NCBI RefSeq assembly: GCF_006912135.1
Contig: NZ_VIRS01000019.1
Coordinates: 1-64,000 of the forward strand
Length of the DNA: 64,000 bases
Origin: Cryptosporangium phraense
Lineage (GTDB): Bacteria > Actinomycetota > Actinomycetes > Mycobacteriales > Cryptosporangiaceae
Reading direction: 5' to 3'
The translations under genes were made by a program, and so were the position numbers. Below the pieces are notes generated by a model. It was given only the letters and a program-made list of their open reading frames with translations. It was not told where the DNA came from and searched no databases. This document shows, one piece after another, positions 24,759 through 32,890 of this stretch (within the stretch, counting starts at the first letter, position 1; each line of letters begins with the position of its first letter).

Positions 24759-25753
24759 CCGATAGCGGCACCGGCACCGACCTCCGGGACCCCGAGCTCC
24801 GCACGGGCGACCCGGACGCCGAGCCGGAGCTGAGCCCCGAGGCCGACCTGGGCCTCCGCGGCCAGCGCGACCTCTGGGGCGAGTCCGACACCGCGTCCGA
24901 GGCCGAACCGCGCAAACGCCGCCGCGAACCGGCGGACGGCTACGCCTCGACCGCGCTCACCGCCCACCTCACCGAACGGGCCGGCAAGCGGCTCGACTAC
25001 GACGACTACTCGACCGTCGCTCCGCTGTTCGAGGAGTACGCCGGGTTGGCGTCCGACGACCCCCGGCGGGCCGAGCTGCGCGAGCAGCTCGTCACCGTGC
25101 ACCTGCCGCTGGCCCGGCACATCGCCCGGCGGTTCGCCAACCGCGGCGAGCGGCTGGAAGACCTCGCCCAGGTGGCGATGGTCGGGCTGATCCAGGCGAT
25201 CGACCGGTTCGATCCGTTCCGTGGCGTCGAGTTCCTGTCGTTCGGTATCCCGACGATCATGGGCGAGGTCCGGCGGCACTTCCGTGACCAGGGCTGGTCG
25301 GTGCGGGTTCCGCGTCGGCTCAAGGAGCTGCACCTGTCGATCAACGCGGCGGTCAGCGAGCTGTCCCAGCACAACGGGCGCGCGCCGACCGCGAGCGAGC
25401 TGGCGGCGCACCTCGGGCTCTCCCGCGAGGAGGTCCTCGAGGGCCTGGAGGCCGCGAACGCCTACCAGTCGACGTCGCTGGACACCCCGGTCGGCGCCGA
25501 ACCGGACGCGCCCTCGCTGGTCGACACGCTCGGCGGCGAGGACTCGGCGATCGACGCGGTCGAGTACCGGCAGGCGCTGGCCCCGCTGCTGGCGAAGATC
25601 CCGCCGCGGGAGCGCCGGGTGCTCGCGCTGCGCTTCTTCGGCAACCAGACCCAGACGCAGATCGCGGCCGAGATCGGCGTGTCCCAGATGCACGTCTCCC
25701 GCCTGCTGGCGGCGACCCTGGCCAAGCTCCGCTCCGGCCTGCTGGAGGAGTAG
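24755..25753 (+). CDS. SigB/SigF/SigG-family RNA polymerase sigma factor
   Basis: A 332-residue group 3 sigma factor. An acidic 85-residue N-terminal extension precedes region 2 (HLPLARHIARRFANRGERLE, then GVEFLSFGIPTIMGEVRRHF, near residues 112-170). Region 3 follows, then region 4 near 280-330 (FGNQTQTQIAAEIGVSQMHV, the HTH). This family reads GTTT/GNNT-N-GGGTA promoters in actinobacteria; copies of such a motif are found in this window. It is co-translated with the anti-sigma gene. The long acidic N-terminus is unusual. Confidence 0.9.
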   Translation: MTDSGTGTDLRDPELRTGDPDAEPELSPEADLGLRGQRDLWGESDTASEAEPRKRRREPADGYASTALTAHLTERAGKRLDYDDYSTVAPLFEEYAGLASDDPRRAELREQLVTVHLPLARHIARRFANRGERLEDLAQVAMVGLIQAIDRFDPFRGVEFLSFGIPTIMGEVRRHFRDQGWSVRVPRRLKELHLSINAAVSELSQHNGRAPTASELAAHLGLSREEVLEGLEAANAYQSTSLDTPVGAEPDAPSLVDTLGGEDSAIDAVEYRQALAPLLAKIPPRERRVLALRFFGNQTQTQIAAEIGVSQMHVSRLLAATLAKLRSGLLEE

Positions 25754-25756
25754 GCC

Positions 25757-26353
25757 CTACGCTCTGAGCGCGGCGAGCAGGGCCGCGTGCGCCGCCCGGA
25801 CGACGAGCTCGGGCGGCGTGCCGTCGGGCTGCTCGGTCCAGGCCACGCACGCCTCGTCGACGAACCCCAGGTACCCGCGCAGCGCGATCTCGAGCGCCGG
25901 GCCCGGTGCGCACCCGCCGGCCACCGCGTCCGCCCGCAGGACGTCCAGCACCTCGGCCCGGACGTCGGCGAACAGGGCCCGGACCGCCGGGTCGGCCGCG
26001 TGCCGTCCCCGGTAGAGGGCGATCCAACCCACCCGCCGTTCTCCCACGAACCCGACGAACGCGCCGATGCCCGCGCGGAGCCGCTCCGACGGCTCGGCCA
26101 CGTCGGCGACGGCCCGCAGGCGTCTCCGCAGGTCGTCCGCGGCCTCGGTCAGCACGGCGACGTACAGCCCGTGCTTGCTCCCGAAGTGGTGGTGGACGAG
26201 CGCCGGCGACGCCCCGACCTCCGCGGCCACGTCGGCGACCGAGACGTCGGCGTACGACGCGGCCGCGAACGCCCGGCCGCCGGCCGCCAGCAACTCGGCC
26301 CGTCGCTCGGCCGGGCTGAGCCGCCGACGGGGGCGTCGATCCGCGGTACGCAT
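25757..26353 (-). CDS. TetR-family repressor
   Basis: A 198-residue regulator. The HTH is near residues 38-58 (VSVADVAAEVGASPALVHHH); the helical C-terminal domain binds an unknown ligand and dimerises. It is divergent from the GH13 gene, and a 7-bp dyad (26363-26384) in the 46-bp gap is its likely operator, so it probably represses both genes. Confidence 0.85.
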   Translation of the reverse strand: MRTADRRPRRRLSPAERRAELLAAGGRAFAAASYADVSVADVAAEVGASPALVHHHFGSKHGLYVAVLTEAADDLRRRLRAVADVAEPSERLRAGIGAFVGFVGERRVGWIALYRGRHAADPAVRALFADVRAEVLDVLRADAVAGGCAPGPALEIALRGYLGFVDEACVAWTEQPDGTPPELVVRAAHAALLAALRA

Positions 26354-26362
26354 GGCGCTATC

Positions 26363-26384
26363 CTATTGACTCGCAACTCAATAG
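26363..26384. promoter_or_regulatory. probable TetR operator
   Basis: CTATTGA (26363-26369) and TCAATAG (26378-26384) form a perfect 7-bp inverted repeat with an 8-base spacer. It lies between the TetR start (26353) and the GH13 start (26400), overlapping where both promoters must be. Confidence 0.65.
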
Positions 26385-26399
26385 CGACGGGAGCGTCTC

Positions 26400-27626
26400 G
26401 TGAGCGGCTGGACCGAGCACGTGATCTGGTGGCACGTGTATCCCCTGGGCTTCCTCGGCGCCGAGAAGGAGGCCACCCCGGCGGTGCGGCACCGGCTCCC
26501 CCGCCTCGAGGGCTGGCTCGACTACCTGGTCGAGCTGGGGTGCAACGGTCTGCTGCTCGGCCCGGTCTTCCGGTCGTCGACACACGGCTACGACACCGTC
26601 GACCACTTCACGATCGACCCGCGCCTGGGCACGTCCGACGACCTGCGGTCGCTGATCGAGGCCGCGTCCGCCCGCGGGGTGCGGGTGCTGCTCGACGGCG
26701 TCTTCAACCACGTCGGACGGGACCACCCGCTGGTGCGCGAGCACCCGGGCTGGTTCACCGGCGGCACGTTCGAGGGCCACGACATCCTGCGTGAGCTGAA
26801 CCACGACAACCCGGCGGTCGCGGCCTACGTCGCCGACGTGATGCGCCACTGGCTGCGGGCGGGCGTCGCCGGGTGGCGGCTCGACGCGGCCTACGCGGTG
26901 GCCCCGGAGTTCTGGCGGAAGACCGTCGGGCCGGTGCGGGAGGAGTTCCCCGACGCCTGGTTCCTGGGCGAGATGATCCACGGCGACTACGCCGGTTACG
27001 TGGCCGCCAGCGGCATCGACTCGGTCACCCAGTACGAGCTCTGGAAGGCGATCTGGAGCTCGCTGGCCGACCGCAACCTGTTCGAGCTGTCGTGGGCGCT
27101 CAAGCGGCACGCCGAGTTCGCGGCCGCGTTCGTCCCCCAGACGTTCCTCGGCAACCACGACGTGACCCGGCTGGCCGACCAGGTCGGTGACGACCGGCAC
27201 CTCGGGCACGCGATCGCGGTGCTGGCGACCGTGCCCGGCGTGCCCAGCGTCTACGCGGGCGACGAGCAGGCGTTCCGCGGGCGGAAGGAAGACCGGCCGG
27301 GCGGCGACGACGCGGTCCGGCCGGCGTTCCCCGACTCGCCCGACGACCTGGCCCCGTACGGGTGGCCGGTCTACCGGCTGCACCAGGAGCTGTTCGGCCT
27401 CCGCCGACGCCACCCCTGGCTGACGCATGGGGGCCTCTCCGCCGAGCACGTCGCCAACGAGTCGCTCGTCTACCGCGTCACCGGGCCGGACGGGCAGCAC
27501 CTGCTGGTCGCGCTGAACGTCGGCGACGACCCGCTGCCGGTGCCGGGTGGGTACTCGGCCGGCGCCGGAACCCTGGAGAACGGTTCGGTGCCCGGACACG
27601 CGTTCGCGGTTCTGCTTCCTGGGTAA
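26400..27626 (+). CDS. GH13 alpha-amylase-family enzyme
   Basis: A 408-residue GH13 TIM-barrel protein. The conserved regions are visible: LLDGVFNHVG (region I), GWRLDAAYA with the nucleophile Asp near residue 160, FLGEMIHG with the acid Glu near 190, and FLGNHDVTR near 250. A short beta domain closes it. Members of this small subgroup act on alpha-glucans or short maltooligosaccharides; the exact specificity is unclear. There is no signal peptide, so it is cytoplasmic. The start is GTG with GGGAG upstream. Probably controlled by the divergent TetR protein. Confidence 0.85.
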   Translation: MSGWTEHVIWWHVYPLGFLGAEKEATPAVRHRLPRLEGWLDYLVELGCNGLLLGPVFRSSTHGYDTVDHFTIDPRLGTSDDLRSLIEAASARGVRVLLDGVFNHVGRDHPLVREHPGWFTGGTFEGHDILRELNHDNPAVAAYVADVMRHWLRAGVAGWRLDAAYAVAPEFWRKTVGPVREEFPDAWFLGEMIHGDYAGYVAASGIDSVTQYELWKAIWSSLADRNLFELSWALKRHAEFAAAFVPQTFLGNHDVTRLADQVGDDRHLGHAIAVLATVPGVPSVYAGDEQAFRGRKEDRPGGDDAVRPAFPDSPDDLAPYGWPVYRLHQELFGLRRRHPWLTHGGLSAEHVANESLVYRVTGPDGQHLLVALNVGDDPLPVPGGYSAGAGTLENGSVPGHAFAVLLPG

Positions 27627-27635
27627 CGCAGGGCC

Positions 27636-28100
27636 ATGCAGACCGTTCGCCTGTCGATCCCAGCGCCCCCGGACCGCGTGTTCGCCGTCCTCACCGACGG
27701 CTGGGCCTACGCCAGCTGGGTGGTCGGCGCCAGCCACATCCGGAACGTCGACGACGGCTTCCCGGCGGTGGGGACCCGGATCCACCACAGCGTCGGCGGG
27801 TGGCCGGCGATGGTCGAGGACACCTCCGAGGTGCTGGAGGTCGAGCCGGACCGGCTGCTGGTGCTGAAGGTGAAGGTCTGGCCGCTGTTCGGCGGCATCG
27901 TCCGGGTCGAGCTGGAGCCGGACGGCGAGGGGACGATGGCCGTCATGTCCGAGGAGTTCGTCGACGGGCCGGGCAAGTTCGTGCCCGAGCCGCTGATCGC
28001 CCCGCTGCTCAACGCGCGCAACCGGGAGTCGCTCCGGCGGCTGGCCGACCGGGCCGTGAACGACGACCGCTACGCCGCCGGCGGCGCCGAGCACCGCTAG
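27636..28100 (+). CDS. SRPBCC-family protein
   Basis: A 154-residue protein with the START-like fold: IPAPPDRVFAVLTDGWAYASW near the N-terminus is the usual beta-helix pattern, with IHHSVGGWPAMVEDTSEVLE in the middle. Ligand unknown. It is 9 bp after the GH13 gene and could be co-transcribed, though the functions seem unrelated. It overlaps the convergent FAD gene by 4 bp. Confidence 0.8.
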   Translation: MQTVRLSIPAPPDRVFAVLTDGWAYASWVVGASHIRNVDDGFPAVGTRIHHSVGGWPAMVEDTSEVLEVEPDRLLVLKVKVWPLFGGIVRVELEPDGEGTMAVMSEEFVDGPGKFVPEPLIAPLLNARNRESLRRLADRAVNDDRYAAGGAEHR

Positions 28101-29692
28101 CGGTACACCTGCTCGTTCAGCGCGCGGATCAGAGCGGCGTAGGTGGAGCCGCCGAGCGCGTTGCGCTTGAGCGCCGAGTGGGCCGCGTTGCTGCCCGGCC
28201 CGCCGTGCACGCCCCCGCCCGGGTGCGCGGACGCGCTGGCCAGGTACAGCCGGTCGATCGGGGTGTCGGCCCGGCCGAGCCCCGGCACCGGCCGGAAGAA
28301 CAGCTGCTGGTGGATGGCCGCGGTGCCGAGGTTGGCCACCCCCTCGGGCAGCGACGGGTTCCCGTGGGTGACCGCGTGCGTGCTCAGCACCCGGCGGGCG
28401 ACGATCCGGTCGGCGAAGCCCGGGGCGTGCTTCTCGAACAGCGCCTGGACCTTGTCGGCGTGCCGCTCGGTCTCGCCGGGCTTCCAGTCGTGCCCGTGCG
28501 GGACGTGCGTGTAGGCCCAGAGCGACTCGCCGTTCCCCGGTGCCCGGGACGGATCCGCTACCGCCATCTGGCCGGCCAGCACGAACGGGTGCTCGGGGAT
28601 GCGGCGACGGGCCAGGTCGGCGCCGTACTGGGTGAGCCCGTCGAGGTCGACGCCGAGGTGCACGGTGCCGGCCCGCCGGGCTTCCTCGGCCGTCCACGGC
28701 ACCCGGTCGGACAGCGCCCAGTCGATCTTGATGATCGCGTTGTCCCAGGCGAACCGGTTCAGGTCGTCGACCATCCGCGGGGGTAGGTGCTTCTCCCCCA
28801 CCAGCTCCCGGTAGAGGTAGGGCGCGGCGACGTCGGCGATCACGGCCTTGCGGGCCTGGATCAGCGCGCCGGACGCCGTCCGGACCCCACCGGCGTGGCC
28901 GCGCGCGACCAGCACCCGCTCGACCGGCTCGGAACAGCGCAGCATCCCGCCCGCCGCCTCCAGCCGGGAGACCAGCGCGCCGGTCAGCGCGCCGGCGCCG
29001 CCCTCGGGCACCGGGAAGCCGTGGAACTGGCCCAGCATCGCCAGCAGCCAGCCGAACACCGACGACGCGGCGCTCTCCGGCTGCAGGTCGGTGTGGAGCG
29101 CGTTCCCGGCCAGCAGGATCTTCGCGCCCTCCCCGGAGAACGTCTCGCTGACGTACTGCTTGACCGGCTGCACGGCGAACCGCGCGAACCGCAGCGCGTC
29201 CGCGACCCCGAGCGAGCCGAGCAGCCCGGCCGCCGCCCGGACCGGCGGGAACGGCTGGAACAGCGCGTTGATCAGCTGGTCGGAGACACCGCGGAACCGC
29301 TCGGCCTCGGCCCGCCAGGCGTCGCCGTCGCCGGGGGCGAACTGCTCGACCGAGGCCGCGGTCTCGTCCAGGTCGCGGGAGAGCACCGCGGCCCGGTCGT
29401 CCGGGAGGACGTGGGCCAGCACCCGCGGCGCGTTCAGCCAGCGCAGCCCGTGCCGCTCGAGCTCGAGCCCGGCCAGCACCGGCGACGCCCCGCCCAGCGG
29501 GTAGAACGCGCTGCACAGGTCGGCCGTGTAGCCGGGGCTGATCTCGTCGCTGCGGACCGCTCCGCCCGGCTGGTCGGCCGCCTCCAGTACGAGCACGTGC
29601 CAGCCCCGGTCGGCGAGCAGGTTCGCCGCGACGAGCCCGTTGTGCCCGGCGCCGACGACGACCGCGTCGACCGTCTCGGTCGGTGCGCTCAT
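28097..29692 (-). CDS. FAD-dependent oxidoreductase of the phytoene desaturase / PYROXD2 type
   Basis: A 531-residue flavoprotein. VVVGAGHNGLVAANLLAD near residues 11-28 is the FAD-binding dinucleotide motif. SVFGWLLAMLGQFHGFPVPE near 210-230 and YLASASAHPGGGVHGGPG near 490-507 match the carotenoid desaturase/isomerase-like amine oxidase group. The substrate is unknown; no other carotenoid genes lie here. Its ATG overlaps the SDR stop by 4 bp, so the SDR is upstream in the same operon. Confidence 0.85.
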   Translation of the reverse strand: MSAPTETVDAVVVGAGHNGLVAANLLADRGWHVLVLEAADQPGGAVRSDEISPGYTADLCSAFYPLGGASPVLAGLELERHGLRWLNAPRVLAHVLPDDRAAVLSRDLDETAASVEQFAPGDGDAWRAEAERFRGVSDQLINALFQPFPPVRAAAGLLGSLGVADALRFARFAVQPVKQYVSETFSGEGAKILLAGNALHTDLQPESAASSVFGWLLAMLGQFHGFPVPEGGAGALTGALVSRLEAAGGMLRCSEPVERVLVARGHAGGVRTASGALIQARKAVIADVAAPYLYRELVGEKHLPPRMVDDLNRFAWDNAIIKIDWALSDRVPWTAEEARRAGTVHLGVDLDGLTQYGADLARRRIPEHPFVLAGQMAVADPSRAPGNGESLWAYTHVPHGHDWKPGETERHADKVQALFEKHAPGFADRIVARRVLSTHAVTHGNPSLPEGVANLGTAAIHQQLFFRPVPGLGRADTPIDRLYLASASAHPGGGVHGGPGSNAAHSALKRNALGGSTYAALIRALNEQVYR

Positions 29693-30711
29693 CGGCGCGC
29701 CCGGCCGAAGACGGTGGAGGCGGTGGCCAGCGCGAGCACCGCGCCGCCGACGGCCAGCACGGCCGGCTTCCGCGAGGCCGCCCAGGCCTGCCAGCTGTGC
29801 GACTTGGCCTGGTCGTCGAAGATGCCGTGGGCCCCCCGGTCCTGGGTGTCGTCGAGCGGCTTGGCCAGGTTGTCCTTCCAGGCCCCGGCGTCGATCCGCT
29901 CCGACGTCTGCTGGCTGTCGACGCCCTTACGGGCGAGGTAGTGGTCGAGCAGCCGCGGGATGAACTTGTCGCCCCACCGGGTGGCGACCGTGATCAGGCC
30001 GACGTCCAGCATCCGCTGGCCGGTCTCGGACGCCCGGACGATCGCCTCGGCGCCCACCTCGGGCTGGTAGATCGGCGGCACCGGCTGGGGGTGCCGGGGC
30101 AGCCGGGTCCGGACCCAGCCGAACTGCGGCGTGTTCATCGCGGGCAGGTTCACCTGGCTGATCCGCACGTTGCTGCCGGTCGCGCGGAGCTCCACCCGGA
30201 GGGAGTCGGTGAAGCCCGCGACCGCGTGCTTGGACGCGCAGTACGGCGCCTGCAGCGGGATCGACCGGTAGGCCAGCGACGACCCGACCTGCACGATCGT
30301 GCCGGAGTCGCGCGTGCGCATCCGCTTGAGCGCGGCCAGCGTGCCGTTCACGAAGCCCAGGTACGTGACCTCGGTGACCCGCTTGAACTCGGCCGCGGTG
30401 ACGTCCCAGGTGTAGGCGAACACGCTGGCCATCGCGTTGTTCACCCAGACGTCGATCGGCCCGAGCTCGGCTTCGACCCGGGCGGCGGCCGCCTCCACGG
30501 CGTCCGCGTCGGAGACGTCGGTGGGGATGACGAGCGCGTCGGCCGCGCCGTTCTCCAGGGCCTGGGCACGGGCGGCGGTGAGGCCGGCGTGACCGCGGGC
30601 GATCAGCCCGAGCGCGGCCCCGCGCTTCGCGAACGCGAGGGCGGCAGCGCGGCCCACGCCTGCGCTGGCGCCGGTCACAACCACCACTGGGGCACCGGAC
30701 GCTGTCGGCAT
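29689..30711 (-). CDS. short-chain dehydrogenase/reductase with C-terminal extension
   Basis: A 340-residue SDR. VVTGASAGVGRAAALAF near residues 11-27 binds the dinucleotide; NNAMAS near 92 is the NNAG-like motif; the active site is SLAYRSIPLQAPYCASKHAV near 145-165 (YCASK). The C-terminal 80 residues are extra and end in a hydrophobic segment that may anchor it in the membrane. It is the first gene of a two-gene operon with the FAD oxidoreductase. The paired enzymes could act in lipid or isoprenoid metabolism (inference). Confidence 0.85.
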   Translation of the reverse strand: MPTASGAPVVVVTGASAGVGRAAALAFAKRGAALGLIARGHAGLTAARAQALENGAADALVIPTDVSDADAVEAAAARVEAELGPIDVWVNNAMASVFAYTWDVTAAEFKRVTEVTYLGFVNGTLAALKRMRTRDSGTIVQVGSSLAYRSIPLQAPYCASKHAVAGFTDSLRVELRATGSNVRISQVNLPAMNTPQFGWVRTRLPRHPQPVPPIYQPEVGAEAIVRASETGQRMLDVGLITVATRWGDKFIPRLLDHYLARKGVDSQQTSERIDAGAWKDNLAKPLDDTQDRGAHGIFDDQAKSHSWQAWAASRKPAVLAVGGAVLALATASTVFGRARR

Positions 30712-30733
30712 GGTCGTTCGTCTCCTCGGTTCG

Positions 30734-30762
30734 GCTCGGGTGCACCGACGAGGTGCCCGAGC
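30734..30762 (-). terminator. hairpin between the small gene and the SDR gene
   Basis: GCTCGGG (30734-30740) pairs with CCCGAGC (30756-30762), with further partial pairing inside. It lies about 20 bp after the stop of the gene ending at 30783. No T-tract, so modest confidence. Confidence 0.4.
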
Positions 30763-30782
30763 GATCCGGGGGGCAAACGGCC

Positions 30783-31115
30783 TCAGCCGGCGATTGTGAG
30801 CGCGTGCACCTCGCCGGAGAGGAGCAGGGTGCCGTCGAGCAGGCCGGCCACGAGGAGCTTCTGGCCGATCGGCAGCGCGGACAGGACCCGGCGACGACCG
30901 TCGACCGTGATCGTGGCGCCGTCGGTGAGCTGCACGACCAGCTCGGCGTGGACCCGGCGGCCGTCCTGGACGTCGACGATCGTCGCCGTGCCCTCGTTGA
31001 CGTCGACCGCGCTGATCGTGCCGATCAGCTCGACGTGCTGCCCCCGGCGACGACGGTCGCGGACGACCTGCGCGTCGGAGACGGCGGCGGTGGCGAAGAG
31101 CTGGTCGGACGTCAT
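30783..31115 (-). CDS. hypothetical beta-rich protein
   Basis: A 110-residue protein of unknown family. The predicted beta strands with alternating hydrophobic residues (HVELIGTISAVDVNEGTATI, then VHAELVVQLTDGATITVDG) suggest an OB- or SH3-like barrel. No catalytic motif is seen. The ATG at 31115 has a GGGAGATC ribosome site, which is itself one arm of a perfect 8-bp inverted repeat (31118-31157). Confidence 0.6.
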   Translation of the reverse strand: MTSDQLFATAAVSDAQVVRDRRRRGQHVELIGTISAVDVNEGTATIVDVQDGRRVHAELVVQLTDGATITVDGRRRVLSALPIGQKLLVAGLLDGTLLLSGEVHALTIAG

Positions 31116-31117
31116 CT

Positions 31118-31157
31118 GATCTCCCTCGGCTGCGAACCTGCTGACAACCGGGAGATC
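31118..31157 (-). promoter_or_regulatory. inverted repeat covering the ribosome site of the small beta-rich gene
   Basis: GATCTCCC (31118-31125) and GGGAGATC (31150-31157) are perfect inverted repeats with a 24-base loop. In the minus-strand mRNA the downstream arm contains the GGGAG Shine-Dalgarno two bases before the ATG, so the hairpin could hide it. It could equally be a protein operator. Confidence 0.45.
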
Positions 31158-31198
31158 GGGCCCGAACGGTCGCGCCCGAAGTGCGCTTCAGTCGCAGG

Positions 31199-32788
31199 TC
31201 AGGAGTGGCGGTAGGAGTCGCGGAGGGATCGGGCGGCGATGTCTCGGAGGACCCGGTCGGCGGCCTCGGCGCTCACCTCTCCCTCGCTGCGCAGGTTGAG
31301 CACCGCCGCCTGCTCGGCCTCGCGCAGGTGCTTCGACACCTTCGTGACGTCGAAGATCCGCTGCTGGACCTCGTCGGGCAGGTCCTCGCGGAGATCCGGC
31401 ACCGAGCGCGCGTACCGCTTCCGGACGGCGCCGGCCACCTCGTCGTCCACCCGGCCGTCGGCGTGGAGCTCGTCGAGACGGGCCAGGGCCGCACCGGCGG
31501 CCAGCGCGCGGGCGCGGCCGATGTCGTCCTGTTCCTCGTCCGACGACCGGACGCCGAGCGCCCGCACCAGCCAGGGCAGCGACAGACCCTGGCCGACCAG
31601 CGTCACGACGACGACCGCGATCGCTGCGAACAGCACCACCGGACGCCCGGGGAAGTCGTCCGGGAGGGCCAGCGCAGTGGCGAGCGTCACCACCCCGCGC
31701 ATCCCGGCCCAGGACACCACCACCGACTCGCGCCACCCGTGCCCCTGGTCGACGGATTTCCGCATCCGGCGGCCGGCCACCCACCCGAGCGGCAGCACGA
31801 ACAGCGCCCGGGTGGCGACCGCGGCCAGGCACACGGCCAGCGCCACCCCGGCGCCGTAGGTCGGCACGCCCGGGTCGGCCACGACCTTGACCAGCTCGAA
31901 CCCGACCAGACCGAACGCGAACCCGCCGATCAGCCAGTCGAGGACCCGCCAGACCGTGTTGCCGGCCAGGAACCCGGCGCCGGTGTACGCGTCGCTGCCC
32001 CGCTCGCCCAGCATCAGCCCGGCGACGACCACCGCGAGCACCCCTGAACCGCCCAGCTCCTCCATCGCCAGGTAGGCGCCGTAGGGCAGCAGCAGCGACA
32101 GCCCGACCTCGGCCCGAGGATCGGACAGGTGGCTGATCATCGTCCGCCCCAGCCATCCGACGAGCAGCCCGACCAAGGGCGCGACCAGCACCGATACCGC
32201 CAGCGTGCCGGCGCCGTCAGGTACCGAGAGCGAGCCGGTCAGTGCGGCCGACACGGCCATCGTGTAGACGACCAACGCGACCGCGTCGTTGATCAGACCC
32301 TCGCCCTCCAGCACCGAGACCAGCCGCTTCGGCAGCCCGAGCCGCCCGGCCAGCGACGTGGCCGCGACCGGGTCGGGCGGCGAGACGATCGCCCCCAGCG
32401 CGATCGCCGCCCACAGCGGCAGGCTCGGGTCGACCCAGCGGGCGACCACCGCGACCACCGCGGTCGTCACCAGGACCAGGCCGACCGCCAGCGCGAGCAG
32501 CGCCTTCCAATTCCGGGTGAAGTCCCGGCGAGAGCTGCGCTGAGCGGCCGCGAACAACAGCGGCGGAAGGAACAGTGGAAGGACCAGATCGGGGTCGATC
32601 AGCTCCCGCGGGGCATGCGGCAACAGGGCCAGCACCGCGCCGACGAGGGTCAGCGCCACCGGGGCCGGAACGCCGAACCGGTCGGCGAGCGGACTGACGA
32701 GGACGACCCCGAGGAGCAGGACCAGGACGATGACCAGAGAACTCACGGCCGGAGAGCTACCCCGTAACGAAAGCGAGAACCTACTCAC
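31199..32788 (-). CDS. Na+/H+ antiporter (CPA1 family)
   Basis: A 529-residue protein. Twelve or so membrane segments fill residues about 15-410. The ion-site motif is GEGLINDAVALVVYTMAV near residues 160-178 (NDA/ND Asp), preceded by SPPDPVAATSLAGRLGLP. The last 110 residues are cytoplasmic and regulatory. The family exports Na+ (or K+) in exchange for protons. The start is GTG at 32788 without a clear ribosome site; a later GTG at 32746 is possible. It is divergent from glgX. Confidence 0.85.
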   Translation of the reverse strand: MSRFSLSLRGSSPAVSSLVIVLVLLLGVVLVSPLADRFGVPAPVALTLVGAVLALLPHAPRELIDPDLVLPLFLPPLLFAAAQRSSRRDFTRNWKALLALAVGLVLVTTAVVAVVARWVDPSLPLWAAIALGAIVSPPDPVAATSLAGRLGLPKRLVSVLEGEGLINDAVALVVYTMAVSAALTGSLSVPDGAGTLAVSVLVAPLVGLLVGWLGRTMISHLSDPRAEVGLSLLLPYGAYLAMEELGGSGVLAVVVAGLMLGERGSDAYTGAGFLAGNTVWRVLDWLIGGFAFGLVGFELVKVVADPGVPTYGAGVALAVCLAAVATRALFVLPLGWVAGRRMRKSVDQGHGWRESVVVSWAGMRGVVTLATALALPDDFPGRPVVLFAAIAVVVVTLVGQGLSLPWLVRALGVRSSDEEQDDIGRARALAAGAALARLDELHADGRVDDEVAGAVRKRYARSVPDLREDLPDEVQQRIFDVTKVSKHLREAEQAAVLNLRSEGEVSAEAADRVLRDIAARSLRDSYRHS

Positions 32789-32890
32789 TCACGGCCCCCG
32801 GTCTGCGCGCCGACCCCCGGAGGGCGGAGGATTGCACCGGGCCTCGATGGGGCAGATCTCGATCCAGACACTTGTTCACGAGGAGGCACG

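Noticed and set aside
26358-29516. A 1052-residue minus-strand frame
   Set aside because: It runs antisense to the GH13 and SRPBCC genes and out of frame with the FAD oxidoreductase, all of which have clear family motifs.
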